Shown: positions 44,520-55,121 of the stretch, piece after piece
Layout: every line of letters starts with the position of its first letter
Numbering within the stretch: position 1 is the stretch's first letter
Assembly (NCBI GenBank): GCA_028532985.1
Contig: JANCIK010000009.1
Location: 372,001-436,000 of the forward strand
Length of the DNA stretch: 64,000 nt
Reading direction: 5' to 3'
DNA from: Stropharia rugosoannulata
Lineage: Eukaryota; Basidiomycota; Agaricomycetes; Agaricales; Strophariaceae
Made by a program: the position numbers and the translations under genes
The notes under the pieces: model-generated
Seen by the model: only the letters and a program-made list of their open reading frames with translations
What the model was told of the DNA's origin: nothing
The model's database searches: none

Positions 44520-47500
44520 AGTTGAACTTTACGATAGTAACATATACCGACCAACGCCATGAACTCATGCTCAGATTTAATTTGTATCCTAAAATCATCG
44601 ATGACTGTACATATATTTAGCGGGATAATTGGTGACGTACGTGCAAGCATCGCGCTTTGGCGTCGCGTCCCGCGCTGTGGTGTCCCTGTGGTCGAGCTAA
44701 CACCGTCTCCTACGTCCACTTGACCATGTGGCTTCGCATTCCGAGCTTCGCCCCTTCGTTCATCGTGTTAGACGTACAATTTTTTTGCCTCCCTCAAATG
44801 TACTGCACTTGCTCTGGTACGCGCTGTTGTGGACGTCACGGTCCATATGTATGTTTTTGGACACTATACATATTCATGGTGAACCGGACTGTTTTATAAG
44901 TAATCTAAGTATCCGGTGTGCTTGTGTACTCTGTTTATGTGTCATTAATGTGTATCATCTCCGATCTTCTTTGATCTGCCAACGGGATCGCAATGACTAT
45001 ACATTGAGAGCAGGTGCGTCGGGGGTAGTTACCAGTCATCGCCGTTATCCATTTTTAGAGCACGCGGGCAATGCCGGTCGGGAGGAGTATTTCTGCACAG
45101 CCACGTACGTCGTTTTCGTTGTTGCCGCCTCTACGACCGTCGACGGGAGCCTCCTGCCACCTTACGCTCGTCGTGCTCGTGCTTTCAAACTATGGTTACC
45201 TGCGACACAAAAATGTATGGATTACGAGGGGTACGCAAAGCCTGACCTGCTCACGACGTGTCTTGCGAAGAGATGATTACAAGATAGCAAATATGACGTG
45301 TAGGCGCGGCTGTGATGGTCAGGAGCGGGAGGAGAGGGGAGGCAAGAGTGACTGGATGGGATACCTGCGAGAGGTATATGGCATTCCCGACCTTGCTTGT
45401 CCTTGGGTGATGGCCAGGGACGGGACGAGGTGGTGTTGAGGTGAAGGTACGTGTCAATTTAAGGCTGCTGCCGTTCTTCGCCATATCCTTTGCCCAACTG
45501 ACTGCTCTGTGTACTCGTTAGGGTTTAACGTTTACTACGCGTTATCTGGACCTGCATACTGCTCGCAAGTTACGCGCTCGTCTGTCACCCGCCTTGGCGC
45601 ATGGTTTATGCATTCTTTGTTCGTGTAGTCCGTCATCTCCGTCTCCTTTAAAGCCGTCGCTGCCCTTAGACTACGTGCGCAAGCCTGTGCTACTTGTGGG
45701 TCAGTCTGCGTACAACCTCCACTCGATGGCCGTTTCTGCACAGTCGCCCCAGTCGCGTCCAGTGTCCGGCCTTCTCCGCGACGTGCTCAGCCCGCCTGCG
45801 TCCCTCTCCTCGACTTCGCAGAGACAGCCCCCGTGGTCGTATAGTGATTTGATACGAATGGGCGCCAGCTTCGGTTCCTACTACCTCTACCTGCCTGCCT
45901 TGGCTCCATTTGCATCCCCGCCCTTCTTGGAGGTGCTCTACTGTGACGAAAGCGATCTCAAAGAGAGCGAAGCCGACTCCAAGACGGTTTCGGCACACGG
46001 TTCTGAAGTCAACGGGTGTGGGAGTTTGTGCAGCGAGGTGTGAACGGGGTCAAAATGTATCTCCTTGACCTATTCAAAATACAGAACAATTTATACTACA
46101 ATAATGAGTCATCTTTGAACTGTCCAGAAAATAAGAGAATGGTAAAGAATAATGTAGAATAGGGTAGAATATGAAAAGGCTATGTACCGAGTGCGAGCAC
46201 AGGTTAGTTAGAAAAAGAACAATAAGAAAGACAACTTGACATAAGTACAAAGTTATATAATGTTCGGCTTAGTACAGCCTTTCGAGTGTGCGTCCGTTTC
46301 TCTCGCATTGTGTCCATTTCGTTCACGTAGCTGAGTTGTCACATCTACCTGCTCAGGCTCCGGGTCCAGGTCCTACTCGACTACTCGGACATGCGTATGT
46401 ACTAGCTACCATATGTGCTTTTCCTCACCTTCCCTAGGACACTCGTCGATGCGGCTTGTCTCCCCGCGATGGATCTTCCACAGCAGCATGGCCCCCACGG
46501 GCTTTCCGGAGACATCCAGCGCACATTACATATCCTGCTTCAACCTGCCTTTTGCGCACATACATCCGTGTACGCCTCCTCGCCGTACATGCTCTGTTCG
46601 TCAAGGACCTTCTTACGCGATCTATCAAAACATCCATTTTGCGGCCTCAGTTCGTCGCTTCTGTGCTCTCATCACGCCACGCCTAGGCCCCGGTCCCGCT
46701 CTCCCTCAACGTCGATGCGCGCCCACGTATGCGTCACGCCACATCCCATTTAAGCATTATGCATTATATCCCAGGGGTTTTCATTTTAATCTCTCCCACT
46801 CCGTGACGTCGCATCGCTGCATGCCATGAGCCGCCCCATCTGACCAGGGCTCGATGAGCATGAAGACATCGCATCCGTGCTCCATGCAGCCCGTTATAAC
46901 CCCCATCCCGTCCCCGCTTCCCTCCCACGCCCATCTGTCCCTCCCTCGTTCGTATCCGGCCACGCTCCCGGACACACATTTAGCATGCTCGCGCACGCGC
47001 CGCGCCCATCTCATTGGTTGTATCCTGTTCTGTTCTTCGAATCCCGTCCCGTGCATCGCATTGCAGTGGGCACCGCGCCATCCTGCGCACTCCATGCGTC
47101 GGGGTCAATTGTGTGTCCCTCGCAACTCGCGGACCCCGCTCGCTGCTCTCAACCTTGAGCTTCCTTGGCCAATCTGGCGCCCAGTCCCCCGTCGTGTCCT
47201 CTCGATACTGTCCCACAACTAAGTGAATGCACATATTACTCCAACCTTCAGTCTTGTACTAACTCCGCCCCGCCCGTCCACCAACCTGATAAATGAATCT
47301 GGAACCCCATCTGGTTCAGATCAGGCACCTCGTGTGCCTCGTCCCGCAACGTAGCAGTCCCCGCCACGTCGAGCGCAGTGTCGTACACGTCGTCTAGGCC
47401 TTGTTTGCTTCGCCTAACACGCGAGCGCGTATATGCGTCATACATCGTGTCCCAGGGAAGAAGTATCCCTGCTCGCTGAGGTTATGCTCCTCCACTAGCC

Positions 47501-48867
47501 CGTTCTCTTGAATCCGTCGCATACTCGATGCACCGCTCAGGTGGCCTGTGGCGTACTGGGTCCAGAGCAACTTCCGCGACATCGAGCGCAGTGTCACAAT
47601 CGTAGGCGTGTATCCACCTTCCCGTCCTCGTGTGTGTCTTGCCTTACCCGTGCGCGTGAGCACGTATATGCATCACAATTTGTGCCCCGGCCACTCCGAT
47701 CTCTTCCAGCTAGACCGTCTCCGCCCCCTTCGTTCCCTATCCATTAGCCTACGTCCCGCGCCGTCCTGTCCTGCTCACCCGCTCCCCGGTGTGTTCACCA
47801 TGATATAGGGTTGTACCTTCGTTCTGACTACGTCTCTTGCTGCCCGCCCCTCTCGGCTACGTGTGCATTACGCTGTAGCCTTCTCCGCTGAATGTACTTT
47901 TACCTGGTCGCCTAACATGCACGCCTGCTCAGTGCGCGCATATATATATCAATGTCCCCCATGTGTTCCGACCAGTCCCGCTCCAGCTCGTTAACCCGCC
48001 CTCAAGTGCATCACATTAACCTCCTAGCCACCTGAGCTTGTTCTTTCTGTCTATGTGAGGTCGTATATCGTTTTTCAATTCTTGAATCTAGTGACAAGAT
48101 ACTGTCCATTGAGAGCGTGTCGTGTTCTATTTTTGGATCACGGGCGATGCCCTTGACGAGTTTATGTCCTCCACCCTTTGCCCGTCCTCGATGCACCGCT
48201 CTGCCTTCAGGCACCTCACGCGCTTCGCATCGCCTCCAAAGTCCGGCCATCTTCGTGACGGGCCCCACCTGTGCTCACTTCCCCACGATTCAGAGATAGC
48301 CCGTGAGCGCCTATTCGCTCCATAGTCGTGAGTGATGGGGTGGTTAAATTTGGGTCTGCAAGGATTTGGAGATGTGCCGGTGATGACGGGGTAGAGCAGG
48401 TGAGGTGATAGCGGGAAGCAGATGTGAGAGAGAGTATATATGCCGCATTGGGCAGGGAGTGCCGTATGCCTGTCCCGCTCATCCTATCGATATGCTCGTA
48501 CGCCATTGCACTCCCACGGGTCTGTAATCTCTTTGCTGAACATCAGAGCCCGTATATTGGACCCCCACCCCGCTCGCTGCTCTCGAGCTTGAATGGTTTA
48601 TCCTGTCCTGGTTCTGGTCCTGGTCCCTGGATCCCCGGCGTCGTATGCCGTCTCTTGAGCCCCATCCCGCCTTGCCTCGCCCTTAGTAACTGATGGCTCT
48701 AGCGTCAGTATGTACTGTAAACCCATTCGTCCATCCGGCATTGTGGCGAGTCCTGCTAGTTGGCAAGTCCTGGTACCCGCAGCCTGCCCCGTCCTGCAGG
48801 TACAACTTCTCACGGAGGCATCGTCGAGCTAAGCGTCCGACGGGCCCCGCGCACCTCGTTCTGCACT
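44520..48867. repeat. HET upstream flank resumed (unit 2), non-coding
   Basis: From about 44597 this matches unit 1 in the same orientation: 44597-44870 with 9730-9960 and 45280-45520 with 11095-11310. It then continues into C/T-rich sequence with GTCCGGC cores at about 45750 and 48235. No gene is supportable; the apparent frames are products of composition bias. A solo LTR (45942-46343) interrupts it. Its right boundary is the Mutator-like element at 48868. Confidence 0.6.
45942..46343. mobile_element. Solo LTR, 402 bp
   Basis: The segment begins TGTGACGAAAGC and ends GAGTTGTCACA, the TG..CA ends typical of a retrotransposon LTR, here within 6-bp inverted ends TGTGAC/GTCACA. It is flanked by the 5-bp direct repeat TCTAC (45937-45941 and 46344-46348). 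A TATATAATG promoter-like motif lies near 46255. The homologous flank in unit 1 (about 11640, GGAGGTGCTCTACCTGATCA) lacks the segment, which fits an insertion. No internal retroelement sequence remains. Confidence 0.8.
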
Positions 48868-48891
48868 GGGCACAGGAAAAAAGCAGTGTGT

Positions 48892-49012
48892 CGGGCAGTG
48901 TCGGGCAGTGGGGGCAGTGTAAGGTCAGTGTGTGTCAGTGTAAGGTCAGTGTACGTCAGTGTAAGGTCAGTGTTCATGAATTTATGGTCAGTGTACGTCA
49001 GTGTGAGTTTGT
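48892..49012 (+). repeat. GGTCAGTGT-type minisatellite, left block
   Basis: There are about ten degenerate copies of GGTCAGTGT or GGGCAGTGT separated by 1-6 bp. Related copies occur at 49665-49850 and, inverted as ACACTGCCC, at 50290-50335 at the other end of the same element. Confidence 0.8.
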
Positions 49013-49114
49013 ATGCACTTACACCGGTCGATATAGAACTCAGTCTGCGGGAAAATGGTCAGTACGAGGGCACTAAAGTGTGTCGCCGTCGATGTGCCAT
49101 GGTGTAGATATACT

Positions 49115-49510
49115 TTATGTATTATCAAGCAATACATAGATCACTGTATGTATACTATGAATATAAAACACATTCTTCACTTCTGCTTTCTTGCACAAGG
49201 TCGAGGTTTTGGAACACTTTTCGACGCTCCTATAATTAGTCGTGGATTCTTGACATATTTCGGACCGCGCTAAGTAAATAAAAGTAATCTCATCCTCATC
49301 TTCGTTGTAGTCTGCATGATTCCTCTTCAGGAGTGCCTTTGTATGGCCACCAGAATCGGTGATCACTGGCATCAAGGCCTCATTGTTAATATTCAGCAAG
49401 TCCTGCATGTTTCGAAACCACGAACATTTCCTCCTCAAGCCATGCAAGACATTCCTTATCCACATCTGTGTCAATGTGAAGAGAAGTCACACCGTTAAGC
49501 AAGACCTCCC
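49115..49510 (-). pseudogene. Coding-like segment inside the Mutator-like element
   Basis: On the minus strand, two frames look coding. One is LLNGVTSLHIDTDVDKECLA followed by WLEEEMFVVSKHAGLAEY (about 49503-49390). The other is ALMPVITDSGGHTKALLKRN and onward (49384-49115). A small intron or frameshift would be needed to connect them. I recognise no family. Mutator-like elements can capture host gene pieces, so this may be captured sequence, but it could also be chance open reading. Confidence 0.3.
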
Positions 49511-49664
49511 AGTTTTATTCTACCAGCTTATCATGGGTAAGTTGATTGTACTTTGGATGGTATGCACGTCATTGTGAGGACAGTGTACGAGCTTAAAGGA
49601 CAGTGTGAGCCTGGAATAGTTGGTGTGGGTCCATGTGGGCCAGCGTGAGAGCAGTGTAGGTTAG

Positions 49665-49850
49665 TGCGAGGTCAGTGGGCGCTTAGCATAGGTCAGTGTA
49701 GATCAGTGTGAGACAGTGTGATGTCAGTGCGGGTCAGTGTGATGTCAGTGTACGGCAGTGTACAGCAGTGCGAGGGCAGTGTGCGCTTAGTGTAGGTCAG
49801 TGTGATGTCAGTGTAGGGCAGTGCAGGTCAGTGCAAGTTGGTACAGCCTG
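49665..49850 (+). repeat. GGTCAGTGT-type minisatellite, right block
   Basis: This is a run of degenerate CAGTGT-containing units (GATGTCAGTGTACGGCAGTG and similar), about 15 copies with variable 9-15 bp spacing, inside the Mutator-like element. Confidence 0.75.
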
Positions 49851-50365
49851 TATGTGAAGTTGATGCACCGTCCGTGCATGTAAGTAAGCAGATGGCTGAG
49901 CCAGAAATGTGTTGCTTTCTCCCAAAAAAGTTGGTAATATAATTCACTTCCGATTCAACTACATTGTTATTATATACATACATAAAAGGTGCACTATAAC
50001 AACAGGTGTAGCTTGGTGATGTAAGGAAGCTAATTGTAGCACCATATTACTGTGTATTTATTGCAGTCATCGACCGTAAAAGCAGCAGCTGCGCGCAGTT
50101 CGTGCGTTAACACTGCACACGGCAATACACGGCAATGGACTGCCGTCTCTAGCTGAGCACAAATTCCTGTCCGAGCCGACAATCAATGTGCGGCACGAAG
50201 AACAAATTGGAAAAAAGCTGTGCAAAAGGCAGTGTAAGGTCAGTGCGAGTCGGTGAGGTCAGTGTGGCTTGGCAGTAAATCAGTGTGTTTTGATACACTG
50301 CCCGCACACTGCCCCACTGCCCACACTGCCCATCACACTGCTTTTTCTCTTTGCCCTTCTGCACT

Positions 50366-53144
50366 CCAGGCCCATCTTGCCCCTATCCAGTGGCCTAAAC
50401 CCTAACCGCCTGACACTTACTGCTCACCCTTTCCCCAGTGTGCTCCCTGCAAGTATATGTGTTCATGGTCGTTCCGAGTATGGCTCATGCGTCTCGCTGT
50501 CTGCGTGGTCCTTCTTGGAGTTCCTGCGATGCACCATTATGCGCTTCGACTTCACCTCCACAGTCTTTCTTTGGCCCATCAGCACGCGCTCTCAGGTGCT
50601 GTTAATCTCCTGGGGCGTAGTTGTCTAGGTCGGAACGCAGGTGCTAATGTGAGTTGCTCCATGGATCCTGCATACCCATCAACGCAGCCGCTCATTGTTC
50701 TCGAGGTTGTATGGGCAAGTCTTATCCGTCCCCTTGGGAAATTCAATACCATCCTTTGTGCATTCGAGTGCGCCTGTCCTGTGTCTCTTTTCACCTCTCA
50801 AGTCAGCTGCAACACGTATGCGATTACGGGTACTACAGACTGCAAAAATTTGTCTGTGGAAATCTGACGGCGTAATTCCCATTAAGCCCTCAACGCTCGA
50901 TTTCCAGTTGATTGCCGAGCCCTGGGGCGCCTCTCTGGCTATGGATACTCGTACATTCATGTATAGCTCCTACCGGCCCCGAACTGCACACCCGCGTCCG
51001 TGAGTGGTTTGTGCATCTGTCCCACGCCCAAGGAATGCGCACTCTTGGCTTGACCTGACCGACAGTGCGATAGCTGCTGTCCATTCGGCTGCTCTGTGTA
51101 AACCTCGTTTGTGTCTAATCGTCTGAAAACTCTGTTAACCTTCGATGCCTACTACCGGGCGATTTGCTATCCTGTTCTCTGCTGACTGGGATCCCTACAA
51201 CTGCATTGGGACGCTCACAGGTGCGTCAGCGCTCATGTGAGTCGTCCCCGGGATTGTCTGTGAGGTGGAAGCGTAAGATCCGCGAACTCTCTCTCTAGTC
51301 TGTGTGATACAGTAACTTGTGCGTGGTACTATATATTCTCAGTGATGCCCATCTTCTGTATGTCGTGTCCCGAGCTACAAATTTTTGACTTTAATGTACT
51401 GCTAGATGTTTAAGTGCCCGCCTTTTTTTGAAATGTGTAAGTTCAAACGACGACAGAGACTTTTCTATGGTGAGTTATTTGCACCACAATTCCCACGGCG
51501 CGCGACTCATTGATGGCACCGCCGCGCGCAACTCAACGGGTTTGGCAGGTTATTATTTTGACTGCTACATCCCAGAGCAGCCCATACTTACCTCATATTA
51601 TGTGCTCTGCATATTATATTGTATCAAGAAGTAGAGTGGATTGTAGTTTAATGTTGATTTAATGACAATTTGTACCTATGATGGGATTTGCCGAAATATT
51701 CCCACGACTTGCCCGCCGCGCGCGACTCTCTGAAGGACTGCCGCGCGCGACTCAAACCAAGTGGTCATTTTCAAATGCACCATTATATGTTTTTTTATGA
51801 ATAGTAACAGTATATATGTGGTACATACAGTATGAGTACACAGATTCTACAGTAATATGAGGAAATACATCCATGTTTGAGAAGGAACTACTACTGAAAT
51901 TTGATTAAAATATGTGCCTAAGTCCCCATGAATTGAATTGAAAGTATTTGAGCTGAAAAGGAGGAGATATATAGCTTCATTGTGTACTCAAATGCTATCA
52001 TTTATGGGTGATATTGGATGGCTTAGTGCAGTTGTAAGTACAAAAAAGCAGGAAAAACTCGCCCTGTATGCCTCTCAAAGGGATTGATAACCACAAACTC
52101 CAGTAATTTACTATTAATACAATACATATACCTACATATACTTTATTTCTACTCTAAACACCCAGGATATAGTGAAACAAGCACTGTCCCCTCACTTTGA
52201 GTCGCGCGCGGCAGTGCCATCAATGAGTCGCGCGCCGTGGGAATTGTGGTGCAAATAACTCACCATACTTTTCCAGTGCCTACTCGCCTCCCATACATTC
52301 TGCACTATGTTAAACGCACTTTGATCTTGTATGTTATTGACTCAGTCTTTCTCCACCGTCACCGCAGCGGTCCTTGCCACTGCTCGTACCGTCCAGAGTT
52401 CAGAGCAACGGTATCACTCTCCACACGTGAATAGTCCGTGCACGCCTCTGTCCATCCACCGCCATATTATAGACCACTCACACCGTGGCCACCCAAAAAA
52501 CTTACCCTTTTTCTGGCTGCCGGATTCTCTAAAAGTGTATATATATTTCTGAACTCGTTGGAACACTCAATGATACGCTGAAGCTCTCTATGAGCGCGTA
52601 TGCGTGCGAGGCTGTTTCACACGGCTTCTAACCAACCCAAAACGATGCAGGACGAAGACGAAGATGTGACGCAAGATAAGACAAAACTACGAGGGAGTGT
52701 AAGCTGCAACGACAGCTTCGAACCACTCCTGGACGCGGGACGCAATGGGGACGCAAACTAGAACGCAAACGGATGCGCTAAGACGACGCAAAACGAGGGG
52801 AAAACTATTCCATTTCCTACTACATACATCATAAGTATTTAAATATGTACATTAGTAATACAGCTAAATGGAACAAGAAAAGTCTAGAAAATGAAAGGAA
52901 CTGTAAGAGAGTATTGTAAAAGGAAAGCCAAGATGATAAGAATGGAGGGGAGGTGGAGTGGCGTACAGTTACTCCGAATGTGCATACGAGGCGCGTTGTG
53001 GCACGTGGCTGTGCGTCGTGAGAATCGGACTTGATGCGTGCGGTTTCCGTGAGCGTAGATGGGCACGGCTCATCATCAATTGGATAATACAAACTACAAC
53101 ATACATTCAGATACCGAGAGGAAGCAGTAATACAAGCTGGAATG
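50366..53144. other. Remainder of unit 2 flank with a MITE; no gene seen
   Basis: Sequence 50366-51400 continues the C/T-rich flank. A MITE occupies 51466-52267. From 52330 the sequence resembles 13580-13800: GGATTCTCTAAAAGTGTATA here, then 53085-53135 with ACTACAACATACATTCAGAT before the HET copy 3 stop. Segment 52560-52960 contains a purine-rich ACGACGCAAAACGAGGG tract with no match seen elsewhere in the window. No supportable gene is present. Confidence 0.5.
51466..52267. mobile_element. MITE-like element, 802 bp, 6-bp TSD
   Basis: Terminal inverted repeats of about 68 bp begin TATGGTGAGTTATTTGCACC on each side and continue through CACGGCGCGCGACTCATTGA. They are flanked by the direct repeat CTTTTC (51460-51465 and 52268-52273). 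GCGCGCGACTC motifs repeat internally near 51720 and 51740. The interior is AT-rich with no gene. The ends TATGG and the 6-bp duplication are shared with the MITE at 23724-24800. Confidence 0.88.
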
Positions 53145-55121
53145 TCACAGATACAGCATTTTGACACGTAGACCGTGAGACTCTAACTCATCTTCCGGTA
53201 TTGTGATTTCAGGGCTTTGCCCTTCAGGATCCTTTGAAGATTTCAGTGTAAAAATTGGAGGGGAAGATGGAAAATTTGTGTAAATCATATTCTCCTTCTT
53301 GCCCACCTCATATGATTCAATTTGCATAGAGTATGATCCAGTAAAGCCTAGGGGCACTGAAATGCAGGGATTTTGGATGTATACATTCCCATTTGCGATA
53401 GAGAAGTTGATAACTCCAAAGACAATCACAAATTTATAGTCGTGAGGTTGAGAAAAGAGTGATTTTTCCAATAACCGGAAGTTAAAAACTTCGCCATATA
53501 AATCTCCTATGGGCTGGAATGCAGTATTCACCACACGGCGGCTGAGACCTGGGACGAGAACAAGGTGTGTACGTAGCCCCATGTGTGTGAGAAGGAATGG
53601 TTCTATAGGAGTTGCATCTTGGAACTTAAGTTCAAAGACATCAGAATGATGTTGATATACATTCACAGAAGACGGGATTATATCGTAATTCCCCCAAGTG
53701 TAGCCGCGGTTGAAAATATCCATAATGCAACGTTTTGAGTTGATGACTTCGCGCATCAGGCGAGAGAAGGCGCGCCGCGACCCTTCACCATATGCTATTG
53801 ACATGCTGACACCAAGAATACCCATTAGCGAGTAGGCTGTGTCCTCTTCACGGGTCACCTGCCTCCCACATGCCATCTGTAATCGTCTGGATATTGGGAC
53901 ACGACCTTGCGTTACATCGTTAAAGCCGCCAATTTCTGATTCCTGTATTCCTGCAGCTGCTGCTATTGTTGCCTGACTGCAAGTCAAGATAGTCCAGTTC
54001 TTGTTGTATACTGCCATTCTGACGGGGGCCACAAGCTCTTGCAGCGTCCATCCCCTAGTAAACCATGAGTCTTGAGACATATTTTCCTGGGAGGTTGTCT
54101 CTGAAAGATAAACGAGGCAGAGATCTGCTCTGCGGTACCATTTATACATAGAGCGAATTGCCTCGTCTAGCTCCGCACTGCTCTCCTTATTGATGCAGCA
54201 GGTGTCGATCCATCCCAGACGCAAGCCGTGATCCCGTGCAGATGCTTCACAGAAATTCTTGATCTTTTCATATCCAGCATGATTCAGTTCTCTTGTAGGC
54301 CAGTCCTGAAAGGAAATCTCGCCAGAAGTGGCTTTTGTCCATGTGTGAGAAAGGATCGTGTATTGGGCGTATTTGGACATCGGTGCAACTATTTGATTCC
54401 TTGCTATATTTCGCAGATTGCGCCAAAGATATTTGCCACTAGGATCATGTTTGAAGTGATTTATTAGGGCGGGAACAAAATCGGGGCTATAGTCGTCGAT
54501 CTCTGCACATATACTTTCAACTATATATAGGGCGGCTTCGCGGTTGTCGACAAGGCGAATTTGCGATCCAGTGGAATCAAACGCCAACAGTCGCGTTGGC
54601 ATCTTGGACACGTCGGGGCGGAGTCTCTCCAAAAGAAAGTCTTTGAACACTTGTCGAACTAGAATTTATCAGTCAACTATAATAGATTACTTAGAGACAC
54701 GTACACTCTGCTGGTATAACACGTGGCCTACTGCTATCCTCCATAATGTTGAGATTCACGCGAATAAGGGCCGTTGAGGGTGAAGTATCTGTGGAATCGT
54801 GACTGGATTTGGATGGCAGTGATTCCGTCATACGGCACTCCTTGACAGTCTCTGCTATGAAAACTTTCAGACACCTGACAAATTCATTCTCAGGAGACTG
54901 TCCAGAGGAAGCGCTGCCTATTTCGGCCGCCGCTGGCTGTGTACGCGGGGTATCTAGAATCCTATTTCAATTCTATTTCAACTACATATGGCGCTCAAGA
55001 ACATACCCGAAGCCAAGCACTCATACACCATGGGCTTCACCAGATTCGCCAGCGCGGCAAGTAGTCCTCGAGCCTTCGGACTTTCAAAGCCTATCGATTC
55101 AGGAGTGTTTGCGTTCGACAT
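53145..55121 (-). CDS. HET-domain protein, copy 3 (625 aa, three exons)
   Basis: Exons 55121-55007, 54953-54705 and 54658-53145 join in frame to 625 residues. HET motifs are YTILSHTW, GWIDTCCINKESSAELDE, CLVYLSE, WFTRGWTLQELVAP and MGILGVSMSIAYGEGS. The first exon (MSNANTPESIGFESPKARGL) and second exon (ALIRVNLNIMEDSSRPRVIP) match copies 1 and 2, as do both intron positions. The C-terminus ends IFTLKSSKDPEGQSPEITIP plus about 15 residues. A short internal stretch near residue 560 (EVGKKENMIYTNFPSSP) differs most from its siblings. It is intact by eye. Function is inferred from the HET family only. Confidence 0.9.

Larger units (their letters stand above)
48868..50356. mobile_element. Mutator-like non-autonomous element, 1489 bp, 9-bp TSD
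   Basis: The left end is GGGCACAGGAAAAAAGCAGT and the right end, inverted, is GGGCAAAGAGAAAAAGCAGT; both continue into GGGCAGTG repeats. It is flanked by the perfect 9-bp direct repeat TTCTGCACT at 48859-48867 and 50357-50365. A 9-bp duplication with long inverted ends is the hallmark of Mutator-like elements. The interior has two degenerate minisatellite blocks and a coding-like central segment near 49115-49510, but no transposase. The superfamily call rests on duplication length and end structure only. Confidence 0.8.

Noticed and set aside
17198..44527. Target-site duplication for the KDZ element
   Set aside because: Flanking 8-mers (TGCAGATA and AGTTGAAC) do not match, and shifting the ends by a few bases gives only 2-4 bp weak matches.
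48880..49850. Possible CRISPR-like array of CAGTGT units
   Set aside because: The units are short and degenerate with irregular spacing and lie in a eukaryotic transposon; this is a minisatellite.
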